Shown: piece by piece, positions 9,777 through 17,776 of the stretch
Layout of the letters: each line of letters begins with the position of its first letter
Position numbering within the stretch: position 1 is the stretch's first letter
Assembly: GCA_030949705.1 (NCBI GenBank)
Contig: JAUZSF010000017.1
Span: 124,001 to 188,000 of the forward strand
DNA length: 64,000 nt
Reading direction: 5' to 3'
From: Robiginitomaculum sp.
GTDB taxonomy: Bacteria; Pseudomonadota; Alphaproteobacteria; Caulobacterales; Maricaulaceae
Notes under the pieces: generated by a model
Told to the model about the DNA's origin: nothing
The model's input: the letters and a program-made list of their open reading frames with translations, nothing else
The model's database searches: none
Made by a program: the position numbers and the translations under genes

Positions 9777-10804
9777 AAACAATACCTTGCCCATTGCACT
9801 CAGCATGGGTGACCCGGCGGGTATCGGCCCTGAGATCACGGCCCGGGCCTGGGCCAAACTGCATCAGGAAAGGATCAGCTTTTTCCTGATTGGCGACCTT
9901 GAACTGGCGCAGCAACAGGCCACACGGCTAGGCCTGCCCGCCCCCATCGCCATTTCGGATCCCCTACAAGCGATCCAGATCATGCCGTCGGCCATGCCGG
10001 TATTACCCCTGTCTTTGGCCGCCCCGGTTATGGCCGGATCGCCCGATACCGCCAATGCACCGATGGTAATTGCCTCTATTGAAAAAGCGGCGCACTTGGT
10101 AATGAACGGCCAGGCCAGCGCATTGGTGACCAACCCCATTGCCAAATCTGTGCTTTATGAAGCCGGGTTTGCGCACCCCGGCCATACCGAGTTTCTGGGT
10201 GAGTTGGCCAAAGAGGCCAAAGTATGGCCCCGGCCCCATGGCCCCATCATGATGCTGTGTGGCGGTGGCCTTCGGGTGGCGCTGGTCACGGTCCATATCC
10301 CCCTGCATCAGGTGCCCGGCACCTTGTCCAAAGACAATATCATGCAGGCTGCCCAGGTTTTACACCAGGCCCTGAAACGTGATTTTGGCCTTGAAAATCC
10401 GCGTCTTGCCTTATGCGGCCTGAACCCCCATGCGGGGGAAAACGGTACCATGGGCGAGGAGGAGTTGAAGATTATCAACCCGGCCGCCACGGACCTTCGC
10501 GCCCAGGGAATCAACATTACCGACGCCCAACCGGCCGATGCCCTGTTCCGCGAAGACGCGCGAGCCGGCTATGATGCGGTGCTGGCGCTTTATCATGACC
10601 AAGGGTTGATCCCGGTTAAAACCCTGGACTTTCATGGCGGTATCAATGCCACATTGGGCCTGCCCTTCATCCGGGTTTCCCCCGGATCATGGCACCGGCT
10701 TTGCCATTGCCGGGCAAGGCATTGCCCGCCCGGACAGCCTGATTGCCGCCCTGCGCGAAGCGGCCAGCATGAGTACGCACAGGCAAGCCCATGACCGCGC
10801 TTGA
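9760..10804 (+). CDS. pdxA: 4-hydroxythreonine-4-phosphate dehydrogenase (PdxA), frameshifted near the 3' end
   Basis: PdxA oxidises 4-phosphohydroxy-L-threonine in the DXP-dependent pathway to pyridoxal phosphate. Family sequence starts LPIALSMGDPAGIGPEITARAW; metal-binding His residues sit in FAHPGHTEFLGEL and ALYHDQGLIPVKTL. Frame is lost at the C run 10679-10683 (five, four needed) after LPFIRVSP; the next frame continues DHGTGFAIAGQGIARPDSL to a stop at 10802-10804, overlapping rsmA by 14 bases. Start is unclear: TTG 9760 (used here) or GTG 9736; both overlap surA. The frameshift looks like a sequencing error. Confidence 0.9.
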
Positions 10805-11652
10805 GGCCCTGCCCCCCGTTCAGGAGAGTTTAAAACAGGCCGGGCTGTGGGCCAACAAATCCCTGGGCCAGCATTTCCTGTTTGACCTGAATCTGACCCG
10901 CAAAATCGCCCGCACGGCCGGTGTTGAGCCTGGTGATCTGGTGGTCGAGGTCGGTCCCGGTCCCGGTGGCCTGACCCGCGCCTTGCTGGAAAGCGGAGCG
11001 GATGTCATCGCCATCGACAAGGACACCCGCTTTGCCCCGATTTTAGAGCGCATTGCCAAGGCCAGCGACCCGCGCCTTGAGGTCCATTACGAAGATGCCC
11101 TTCAAACAGATATGACCAAGTTTTCCAAGCCGGATCAGCCCCTTAAGGTGGTTTCAAATCTGCCATACAATGTCGGCACCGCCTTGTTGATCGACTGGCT
11201 TAGCACCAAGCCAGTGTTCTGGTCCTCGCTGACCTTGATGTTTCAAAAAGAGGTCGCCGAACGGGTGGTGGCCGCCCCCGGCACCTCTGCCTATGGACGC
11301 CTGGCGGTGTTATGCGCCGCCGTGGCCGATGCCCATATGATGTTTGGCGTACCCGCCGCCGCCTTTACCCCGCCCCCCCAAAGTGGATTCGGCGGTGGTA
11401 CATCTCACCCCCAAACCGGAGCAAGATCGCTTTGATGACCTGGACGCCCTGGAACAGGTCACCCGGGCCGCCTTTGGCCAACGTCGCAAGATGCTGCGTG
11501 CCAGCCTTAAAGCACTCGCCAAGCCTGCGGGGCTGGAGATTACACGCTGGTTGACCGACGCCGAAGTGGCCCCCACAGACCGACCAGAAACCCTTATCCC
11601 CCAAAATTTCTTTGCCCTGGCGCAGATCTGGCGAAAAGCACAATCACAATAA
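10791..11652 (+). CDS. rsmA: 16S rRNA (A1518/A1519-N6) dimethyltransferase RsmA/KsgA, frameshifted
   Basis: RsmA dimethylates two adjacent adenines in the 3' hairpin of 16S rRNA late in small-subunit assembly. Visible motifs are NKSLGQHFLFDLNLTRKIA, the S-adenosylmethionine site VVEVGPGPGGLTRALL, and the catalytic NLPYNVGT. Frame breaks at the C run 11373-11379 (seven, six needed) in AFTPPPKVDSAVVHL; the shifted frame carries AFGQRRKMLRASLKAL and ends at 11652, giving a normal length of about 286 residues. ATG 10791 overlaps the corrected end of pdxA, the usual arrangement. An RsmA truncated at the break would lose its C-terminal domain, so I treat the break as a sequence error. Confidence 0.93.
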
Positions 11653-11716
11653 TTCTTTTATTTCATACCGTTATAAACAAACTACATCAAATGCCAGCCC
11701 CGGCCTTGCATTCATT

Positions 11717-11738
11717 TAGATAATTAGCTAATTATCTA
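11717..11738. promoter_or_regulatory. 22-bp perfect palindrome, likely operator of the ArsR-type regulator
   Basis: The half-site TAGATAATTAG is followed directly by its exact reverse complement, giving a 22-bp perfect palindrome in AT-rich DNA. It ends three bases before the ATG at 11742, leaving no room for a standard ribosome binding site. ArsR-family dimers usually bind imperfect palindromes over their own promoter, so autoregulation is a natural reading. Confidence 0.75.
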
Positions 11739-11741
11739 TTT

Positions 11742-12044
11742 ATGAACAAGGTATTCAAAGCCCTCTCGGATCCGACGCGGCGGCGTGTCCTGCAACTCTT
11801 GCGGGACCGCCCCATGAGCGCCGGCGAACTGGCGGAACATTTCTCCGTCTCAAAACCCACCATGTCAGCCCATTTCGCTGTCTTGCGTGAGGCAGATCTG
11901 GTGGATGCCAGCAAAAACGGCAAATCCGTTATTTACCGGCTGAAGCTGTCGGTGCTGGAAGATGCCTTGCTGGCCTTTACCGGCGCCATTGGACTGGAAC
12001 TGAAACCAGACGCCGCGCCGAACACAGAAAAGGAAACATCATGA
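11742..12044 (+). CDS. ArsR-family transcriptional repressor, SdpR-like
   Basis: A 100-residue winged-helix protein: MNKVFKALSDPTRRRVLQLL, then the recognition region LAEHFSVSKPTMSAHFAVL and the wing ADLVDASKNGKSVIYRL. There is no Cys-rich metal site of the ArsR/SmtB kind, so it resembles the metal-independent SdpR subgroup. The next gene, overlapping by four bases, encodes an SdpI-like membrane protein; in Bacillus, SdpR represses the sdpRI operon and SdpI confers immunity to the SdpC toxin and relieves repression by binding SdpR. The palindrome just upstream is the probable operator. No sdpC-like toxin gene is seen nearby, so the signal sensed is unknown. Confidence 0.87.
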   Translation: MNKVFKALSDPTRRRVLQLLRDRPMSAGELAEHFSVSKPTMSAHFAVLREADLVDASKNGKSVIYRLKLSVLEDALLAFTGAIGLELKPDAAPNTEKETS

Positions 12045-12631
12045 TCAATTCCAAAACTTTATCCGCCCTGGCACCTTGGATCACCCTCGGTGTGCTTGCG
12101 CTCAGCGTATGGAAATGGCTGCTGGATTCGCAATTTGGCAGCAATAGCTTCAATCTTGGCTTTCTGACTGGCTTTTTACCCATCGTCTGGATCGGCATTA
12201 CCATCAAAAACCTTCAGGGACGCCTCAGCAAAACCGCGCATCTGGCACTGACCCGCAGCATCAGTCTGGCTGGTTTAATATTGGGCATACCACTTATTTT
12301 GGCGATTTTACAAAACTATCACCTCATTAATGGCGGCGTTCCCATTCGTTTGAATGCTTTGTTTTTTGGAGCCTTTATCATCATTATCGGCAATGCCATT
12401 CCCAAAGCTCTGGAGCCATTGGGGGAAAGCCAATGTTCGCCCGTGACCGAGCAAGCCTTAAAACGCTTTGGTGGCTGGATGTTCGTCATCGGTGGCCTTG
12501 GCTATGCATTTGTCTGGCTTATCCTACCCGTCCCCATGGCCAAAGACTGGGCGCTGCCCGTTTTGGCCTTGCCGCTCATGTTGCTGATCGCCCGCACCTT
12601 CATGGTCAGAGTGCGCCATACCCAGAGGTAA
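12041..12631 (+). CDS. SdpI-like integral membrane protein
   Basis: A polytopic membrane protein of 196 residues with about six hydrophobic segments. The part around residues 105-160 has the SdpI pattern: IIIIGNAIPK followed by a short polar loop and LKRFGGWMFVIGGLGYAFVW, which resembles the family's GN-x-x-PK and GG-x-x-F blocks. SdpI proteins act as immunity and signal-transduction proteins in the cytoplasmic membrane. The ATG overlaps the stop of the ArsR-type gene, so regulator and membrane protein are translated together. Assignment of the domain is from memory of the motif, not a search. A hairpin terminator follows. Confidence 0.72.
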   Translation: MINSKTLSALAPWITLGVLALSVWKWLLDSQFGSNSFNLGFLTGFLPIVWIGITIKNLQGRLSKTAHLALTRSISLAGLILGIPLILAILQNYHLINGGVPIRLNALFFGAFIIIIGNAIPKALEPLGESQCSPVTEQALKRFGGWMFVIGGLGYAFVWLILPVPMAKDWALPVLALPLMLLIARTFMVRVRHTQR

Positions 12632-12670
12632 CCCAGATCTAAATTGCACAATTTTATATCGAAAACCCAA

Positions 12671-12703
12671 GGCGGGGACAGGGTTGACCTATCCCCGCTT
12701 TTT
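12671..12703 (+). terminator. Rho-independent terminator after the SdpI-like gene
   Basis: A GCGGGGA stem at 12672-12678 pairs with TCCCCGC at 12692-12698 and is followed by five T residues, about 40 bases after the stop codon. Confidence 0.75.
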
Positions 12704-12853
12704 CGAGGGACACATAGGGTAAAAAGGGATAAATGAGGGCATTTCAGGGTCCGTTTTTTCGCATTCAGGGGTATTTAAGGGGTAAGTGATGGGCGGCCCA
12801 GGGGTAAGGCATGACCCTCTTTGACCCTCAAACGTGTTATGCGGGGGACTTCT

Positions 12854-12968
12854 CCCTCACCTTATTCCTCTCCCACCCGGGAGAGGAAAGAGCTTGTTTC
12901 TATGCCGGTGCGATGCTTTTGGGATGGGGATAGGAAAACCTTGTCCCACAGGGGCATGGTTGGGGTAT
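12854..12968 (+). repeat. Unit 1 of a directly repeated 115-bp module
   Basis: Starts CCCTCACCTTATTCCTCTCC and ends GGGGCATGGTTGGGGTAT. It is repeated almost base for base at 13125-13240, and its first two thirds also at 1228-1309 in reverse. Confidence 0.85.
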
Positions 12969-12989
12969 GATGTTTGCACTTCACCACCT

Positions 12990-13021
12990 CTGCCCTTGCC
13001 AGGCCTGTCCCGGCAATCCAG
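12990..13021 (+). repeat. Partial GTCATTGCC-type palindromic element
   Basis: Contains CCTTGCCAGGCCTGTCCCGG and CAATCCAG, matching the left half of the element at 13262-13339, but lacks the right half. Confidence 0.55.
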
Positions 13022-13124
13022 AGCAGCCTTAACCCAAGCCGGGATTTCTCCCTCTCCTTGGGGGAGAGGGCCGGGGTGAGGGGCTGGTGAAGCAAAGCCC
13101 GTGTTATGTCTTTAAGCCTATGCC

Positions 13125-13240
13125 CCCTCACCTTATTCCTCTCCCAATCGGGAGAGGAAAGAGATTGTCTCCATGTCGGTGCGATGCTTTTGGGGGTGAG
13201 GATAGGAAAACCTTGTCCCACAGGGGCATGGTTGGGGTAT
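13125..13240 (+). repeat. Unit 2 of the directly repeated 115-bp module
   Basis: Same limits and word order as 12854-12968, including GGGAGAGGAAAGAG, GTGCGATGCTTTTGGG and AACCTTGTCCCACAGGGGCA, with scattered mismatches. Confidence 0.85.
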
Positions 13241-13261
13241 CGTATTGGTGTTGTCGCCCCT

Positions 13262-13339
13262 GTCATTGCCGGGCCTGTCCCGGCAATCCAAAGCAGGATT
13301 AATGCAAAACCCGATTACCCGGATAAACCGGACAATGAC
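13262..13339 (+). repeat. Extragenic palindromic (BIME-like) element
   Basis: Begins GTCATTGCCGGGCCTGTCCC, has CGGCAATCCA, then a degenerate second palindrome ACCCGGATAAACCGG, and ends in AATGAC, the inverse of its start. Related copies lie at 26995-27093 and 47593-47671. Confidence 0.75.
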
Positions 13340-13479
13340 AGATCGTGCATTCATACTTCGAGGCTCGGCTTCGCCTCGCACCTCAGTATGAGGTCAGTAT
13401 TTTATTCTCTGCTTCACCTTGAGGGATTTGCCAGGGAAATTGTCTCAAAGGGCAAAGGATGAAAGAGAAAAGGAAAAAA

Positions 13480-14118
13480 CTAAAAGGGCTGGATCAGATT
13501 ACGCACAAAATCATTCAGCCATGGCTGGCGTTTACGCAAACGCCGCTCAGCAGCCAATATGGCGCGCAGATCGTTCATGGATTGGTCCACGTCTTCATTG
13601 ACGATGACATAATGATATTCGCCCCAATGGCTGATTTCATCGCGGGCGCGGTTCATCCGCTCTTCGATGACGCCATTGCTGTCCTGATCGCGTTTGCGCA
13701 GGCGCGCTTCCAGTTCTTCCAAAGACGGCGGCAAGATGAAAACTTTCACCAGATCGCTGGCGGCGGCCTGTTTCAGCTGTTGCGCCCCCTGCCAGTCAAT
13801 ATCAAAAAGGACGTCGCGGCCCTCTTCCAGTGCTTTTTCGACGGCCGCCCGGGGGGTGCCGTAAAACGCACCAAAGACCTCGGCCCATTCCAGAAATTCA
13901 TCGTTTTCTGCCATTTGGCGGAATTTGGCTTCGTCGAGGAAATAATAATGCTTGCCATCCACTTCGCCGGGCCGCGGCGCGCGGGTGGTGGCCGAGATGG
14001 AAAGTTCCATATCTTTATATTCACTGAGCAGTTGGCGGCTGAGCACGGTTTTACCGGCACCAGAGGGGCCGGACAGGATCAACATTAATCCGCGACGGGG
14101 GCGTTCCTTATTCAACAT
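13480..14118 (-). CDS. gmk: Guanylate kinase
   Basis: Guanylate kinase phosphorylates GMP to GDP with ATP. The start at 14118 gives MLNKERPRRGLMLILSGPSG, with the P-loop SGPSGAGKT near residue 16, GMP-binding segments RAPRPGEVDGKHYYF and GTPRAAVEKALEEGRDVLFDID, and the arginine-bearing lid. About 212 residues. The upstream ATG at 14145 lies further inside yicC and is less likely. It overlaps the end of yicC by 11 bases and is the last gene of the fab-mltG-yicC-gmk run; mosaic repeats follow. Confidence 0.95.
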   Translation of the reverse strand: MLNKERPRRGLMLILSGPSGAGKTVLSRQLLSEYKDMELSISATTRAPRPGEVDGKHYYFLDEAKFRQMAENDEFLEWAEVFGAFYGTPRAAVEKALEEGRDVLFDIDWQGAQQLKQAAASDLVKVFILPPSLEELEARLRKRDQDSNGVIEERMNRARDEISHWGEYHYVIVNEDVDQSMNDLRAILAAERRLRKRQPWLNDFVRNLIQPF

Positions 14119-14992
14119 TGGCGGCTTGCTCCCGTACCTGATCAATCTTGGTTTTGAGCGCCAGACCGATCTCGGTCAAGGTCATGTCAGAAGATTTGGA
14201 ACATAAAGTATTGGCTTCACGGTTAAATTCCTGTGCCAGAAACTCCAGTTTTCGCCCCACCGGGCCAACTACGTTCAATAGCGCCCGTCCCGCCCCGATA
14301 TGGGCACTAAGGCGGTCCAGTTCTTCACGAACATCGGCCTTTACTGCCATCAAAGCGGCCTCTTGGGCCAGCCGGTCCGCATCAAATTCCGCCCCCGCCA
14401 GCAAGGCGTTGAGCTGCTCAGACAATCTGGCCTTGATGGCCGCCGACTGGGCGCTGTCACAGGAGCGAGCCTGCGCGACCAACGCTTCGATTTCATCCAG
14501 CGCCGCCCCGATAACCAGCGCGGTTTGCATCCCTTCGGCGGCACGGGCATCGCCAAGGGCGTTCAACAGTGGCTCAATCCCCTCGCTCATGGCGCCCTCA
14601 ATCGCACTCAGCAAAGTCGGATCATCACCAAGGCGCGGCACATCCAGAACGCCGCGCACCCCCAACAGACCATCAACACGAGCGGGGCGGGCCAGCCCGT
14701 CATCCACCAATGGCTGCAAGGCCATTACCAGATGGCGGGCCACATCCTCGTGCACCACCAGATCCTGGCTTTCCTGACCCCGTTGATATTGCAAATTGAT
14801 CTGGATATTACCGCGACTGAACGCAGCCTTGGTGGCATTGCGGACCAGCGTTTCCAGGCCTTCAAAGCCACCTGGGATCCGCAAGCGCACGTCCAACCCG
14901 CGACCATTGACGCTGCGCGCTTCCCAGGCCCAGGTCCACCCTTCGTGCGCCCCTTCGATGCGGGCAAAGCCGGTCATGCTGGATATGGTCAT
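14108..14992 (-). CDS. yicC: YicC family endoribonuclease
   Basis: YicC/RmuC-type proteins are reported as endoribonucleases in E. coli; the gene is typically next to gmk. The protein of about 294 residues starts MTISSMTGFARIEGA, the family hallmark, has the N-terminal YicC domain with VNGRGLDVRLRIPGGFE, and the C-terminal DUF1732-type domain ending KLEFLAQEFNREANTL and LKTKIDQVREQAANVE. ATG 14992 is chosen because it starts at this motif and overlaps the mltG stop as ATGA; the longer frame to 15172 lies inside mltG. Confidence 0.92.
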   Translation of the reverse strand: MTISSMTGFARIEGAHEGWTWAWEARSVNGRGLDVRLRIPGGFEGLETLVRNATKAAFSRGNIQINLQYQRGQESQDLVVHEDVARHLVMALQPLVDDGLARPARVDGLLGVRGVLDVPRLGDDPTLLSAIEGAMSEGIEPLLNALGDARAAEGMQTALVIGAALDEIEALVAQARSCDSAQSAAIKARLSEQLNALLAGAEFDADRLAQEAALMAVKADVREELDRLSAHIGAGRALLNVVGPVGRKLEFLAQEFNREANTLCSKSSDMTLTEIGLALKTKIDQVREQAANVE

Positions 14993-16074
14993 TTTCTGGC
15001 CCGGTCCCTTTTGCGCTGGCGCTCCACTTTGCGCCAATGGGCAACATTGCGTAAATGCGCCCGATAGGTCGATGCAAATACATGACCACCTATGCCATTG
15101 GCAACAAAATACAAATCCTTGGTCTGGGCCGGATGGGCCACCGCCAAAATGGCATCCCGGCCGGGATTGCAAATCGGCGTCGGCGGCAAGCCATCAATCT
15201 GATAGGTGTTCCAGGCGGTCTTGCGGTCAATCTCTGAGCGCCGGAGCCCCCGCCCCAGCGGTATCCCGCCATTAATGCCATACAAAATGGTCGGGTCGCT
15301 TTCCAACCGCATGCGACGGCGCAAACGATTGACAAAAACCGCGGCCACTTGCGGACGCTCGGCCGCAATGCCGGTTTCCTTTTCCACGATGGAGGCCAGA
15401 ATCAGCATGTCTTTCTTGCTGGCCAAGGGCAGGTTCGGATCGCGCCCTTCCCAGGCCTGATCCAATACTTTCTGCATATCGTTCTGCATGCGCGCCAACA
15501 AGACATTGCGGTCTGTCCCCCGGGTGACGGCATAGGTTTCAGGCAATAGCGAACCTTCAGGGGGCACCTCCGTTATTTCGCCACTTAATACCGGGCTGGC
15601 GCGAACAATCTCTATGATTTCGCGAACCGTTCGTCCTTCGGGCACGGTCACCGCATGCTGGACGATCTTGCCACTTTGCAAGAGCGCAAAAATATCATTG
15701 ATGCTGGCACGCGGTGTAATGCGATATTCACCGGCTTTCAGGGTGACATCCCCGCCTGCCAGTTTGGATTTGATACGAAAGAGTTGCGCCTTGGTTATCA
15801 GGCCCTCGGCCTCGAGTTGCCGGGCGATGCTCCCGGCCCCGCTGCCGGGGTTAACGGTAAAGGTTTTTGCCACCAAAGACGGGCCGGGCGCCGCCATGGC
15901 CTTGATGACTTTTTCCTGCCAGATCAGCCAGCCGCCGGCCACCACGGCCATGACAAAAATCAGAAAAAAAAGAGCGACAAGCCCATAGAGCCGCCCCTTG
16001 CCCGGCGTTTTAACTGGCTTTTGGTCAGCGCCGTCCTGTGGTTTGTCCTGGGCAGGTGTCTGGTCTTTGCTCAC
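14989..16074 (-). CDS. mltG: Endolytic peptidoglycan transglycosylase MltG (YceG)
   Basis: MltG cuts nascent glycan strands at the inner membrane and limits their length. The protein of 361 residues has a short charged cytoplasmic N-terminus, one membrane anchor at about residues 29-51 (LYGLVALFFLIFVMAVVAGG), a LysM-like part, and the YceG domain with the catalytic Glu in ASIVEKETGIAAER and VAAVFVNRLRRRMRLESDPT. The start is GTG 16074, overlapping the fabF stop as GTGA. Its tight coupling between fabF and yicC links fatty-acid and wall synthesis genes, as in many alphaproteobacteria. Confidence 0.94.
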   Translation of the reverse strand: MSKDQTPAQDKPQDGADQKPVKTPGKGRLYGLVALFFLIFVMAVVAGGWLIWQEKVIKAMAAPGPSLVAKTFTVNPGSGAGSIARQLEAEGLITKAQLFRIKSKLAGGDVTLKAGEYRITPRASINDIFALLQSGKIVQHAVTVPEGRTVREIIEIVRASPVLSGEITEVPPEGSLLPETYAVTRGTDRNVLLARMQNDMQKVLDQAWEGRDPNLPLASKKDMLILASIVEKETGIAAERPQVAAVFVNRLRRRMRLESDPTILYGINGGIPLGRGLRRSEIDRKTAWNTYQIDGLPPTPICNPGRDAILAVAHPAQTKDLYFVANGIGGHVFASTYRAHLRNVAHWRKVERQRKRDRARK

Positions 16075-17360
16075 GGGTAGGCGGTCAGCACCAGAGACGC
16101 ATTGGTGCCCCCAAAGCCAAAGGAATTGCTCAATGCCGCGCGCACCGGGCGTTTGACCGCCTTGTGTGGTGCCAGATTGATTTTGGTTTCCACCGATGGA
16201 TTATCGAGATTCAGCGTCGGTGGGCAAACCCCGTCGCGAATGGCCAGGGCGCAAAACGCCGCCTCGACCGCCCCGGCGGCCCCCAGCAAATGCCCGATGG
16301 AGGATTTGGTGGATGACATCACCAGATTGGCAGCCTCATCGCCAAACATCCGTTCGACTGCTTTTAGCTCGATCTCATCGCCCAGCGGCGTCGAGGTGCC
16401 ATGGGCATTGACGTAATCAATATCTTTGGGTTCCAGCCCTGCATGCTTCATCGCCATTTTCATGGACCGGTAACCGCCATTGCCATCAGGGGCCGGTGCG
16501 GTGATGTGATAGGCATCCCCCGAAAGGCCATACCCCTTGACCTCGGCAATGATATTGGCGCCGCGGGCCAGCGCATGTTCCAGCTCTTCCAGAACGAATA
16601 TGCCTGCGCCCTCGCCCATGACAAAGCCATCACGGTCCGCATCCCAGGGGCGGGATGCCTTTTCCGGATGGTCATTATTGGCGGTTGATAGCGCGCGGGA
16701 GGCGGCAAAACAGCCAATGCCAAGACGACAGATGGCCGCTTCGGCGCCGCCGGCCACCATCACATCGGCATCGCCGCGGCGTATAAATTCGGCCGCATCG
16801 CCAATGGCGTGCGCCCCCGTCGAACAGGCCGTGACCACGGAATGGTTTGGCCCCTTGAACCCATACCGCATGGAGACCTGGCCCGACGCCAGATTGATCA
16901 GCATGGAGGGCACCACAAACGGGCTGAGACGACGGGCGCCGCGCTCATGTATGGTAAGCGAGGCCTCGTAAACGGTTTGCAAGCCGCCAATACCGGACCC
17001 GATCAGCACGCCGGTGCGCTCGCGCGCCTCTTCGTCTTCGGGGGTCCATCCGGCCATGGCGATGGCCTCGTCCGCCGCCGCAATACCATAAAGGATAAAT
17101 TCGTCCACGCGTTTGCGATCGCGTGCCGACATGACCGTATCGGGGTCAAACGCCCCTGCCTGCCCCTGGGCACCACCGCCGCGCCCATCAACACGCGGAA
17201 CATAACCGGCAATCTTGCAGGTCAGATCCGACGTGTCGAAGTTTTCAATCGGGCCAATGCCTGATTGTCCGGCGATCAACGCCTTCCACGACGGCTCAAC
17301 ACCTGCCCCCAATGGGGTAATCAGGCCCAAGCCAGTAATGACTATGCGTCGCTCACCCAT
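16071..17360 (-). CDS. fabF: 3-oxoacyl-[acyl-carrier-protein] synthase II
   Basis: FabF condenses malonyl-ACP with growing acyl-ACP chains and is important for unsaturated and temperature-adjusted fatty acids. The 429-residue protein starts MGERRIVITGLGLITPLGAG. The thiolase-fold active site is complete: Cys in VVTACSTGAHAIG, His in NAHGTSTPLGDEIE and His in SSTKSSIGHLLGAAG. It follows acpP by about 20 bases, so carrier protein and synthase share a transcript. Confidence 0.97.
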   Translation of the reverse strand: MGERRIVITGLGLITPLGAGVEPSWKALIAGQSGIGPIENFDTSDLTCKIAGYVPRVDGRGGGAQGQAGAFDPDTVMSARDRKRVDEFILYGIAAADEAIAMAGWTPEDEEARERTGVLIGSGIGGLQTVYEASLTIHERGARRLSPFVVPSMLINLASGQVSMRYGFKGPNHSVVTACSTGAHAIGDAAEFIRRGDADVMVAGGAEAAICRLGIGCFAASRALSTANNDHPEKASRPWDADRDGFVMGEGAGIFVLEELEHALARGANIIAEVKGYGLSGDAYHITAPAPDGNGGYRSMKMAMKHAGLEPKDIDYVNAHGTSTPLGDEIELKAVERMFGDEAANLVMSSTKSSIGHLLGAAGAVEAAFCALAIRDGVCPPTLNLDNPSVETKINLAPHKAVKRPVRAALSNSFGFGGTNASLVLTAYP

Positions 17361-17381
17361 CAGGAAAACCTGCTAAAAGGC

Positions 17382-17618
17382 TCAGCCGGTTTTTTCAGAG
17401 ATGAATTTAACCGCATCACCAACTTTTTGGATGTGTTCGGCCGCATCATCAGGAATTTCAATGTCGAATTCTTCTTCAAAGGCCATGACCAGCTCGACAT
17501 TGTCGAGAGAGTCAGCACCAAGGTCGTCAATAAAGCTGGCGCTTTCTGTGACCTTGCTTTCTTCCACGTCCAGGTGCTCGATAACGATCTTTTTTACGCG
17601 ATCCAAAATGTCTGACAT
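17382..17618 (-). CDS. acpP: Acyl carrier protein
   Basis: ACP carries acyl intermediates on phosphopantetheine. The 78-residue acidic protein starts [18 protein letters not shown] and has the attachment Ser in [18 protein letters not shown], about residue 37. An AGAAGAAGGG ribosome binding site lies upstream of the ATG. About 160 bases separate it from fabG, enough for its own promoter, which fits the high ACP demand, though I do not see a convincing -35/-10 pair. Confidence 0.98.
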   Translation of the reverse strand: MSDILDRVKKIVIEHLDVEESKVTESASFIDDLGADSLDNVELVMAFEEEFDIEIPDDAAEHIQKVGDAVKFISEKTG

Positions 17619-17776
17619 GCTAGTGCCCTTCTTCTGTTTTTTGGCTTCTATATTACGCTACCCGTTAAGGGCGCATGAGTTGATTACCCACATTTGTTGC
17701 GGCTGCGGGGACGCCTATCACACTTTTCTTTGCCGCGCCAAGCACCTGCATGAAAAAACCACGCAGATTCTATGGT

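Larger units (their letters stand above)
12715..13399 (+). repeat. Composite mosaic repeat, locus 2
   Basis: This occupies most of the gap between the SdpI-like gene and gmk (12632-13479); no convincing gene lies there. On the plus strand it repeats the modules of locus 1 in the same order: G-rich words with GGGGTATTTAAGGGGTAAG, TTTGACCCTCA, TTATGCGGGGGACTTCTCCC, then CCCTCACCTTATTCC and TCGGTGCGATGC-type sequence (12854-12968), GGGGAGAGGGCCGGGGTGAG with GAAGCAAAG (13061-13098), a second CCCTCACCTTATTCC unit (13125-13240), and finally the small module at 13352-13399 (CATACTTCGAGG to CCTCAGTATGAGGTCAGTA). A copy of the GTCATTGCC-type element (13262-13339) sits inside. Confidence 0.8.

Noticed and set aside
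12854-13240. CRISPR-like direct repeats
   Set aside because: Only two long units, not short regular repeats with unique spacers, and no cas genes are near.
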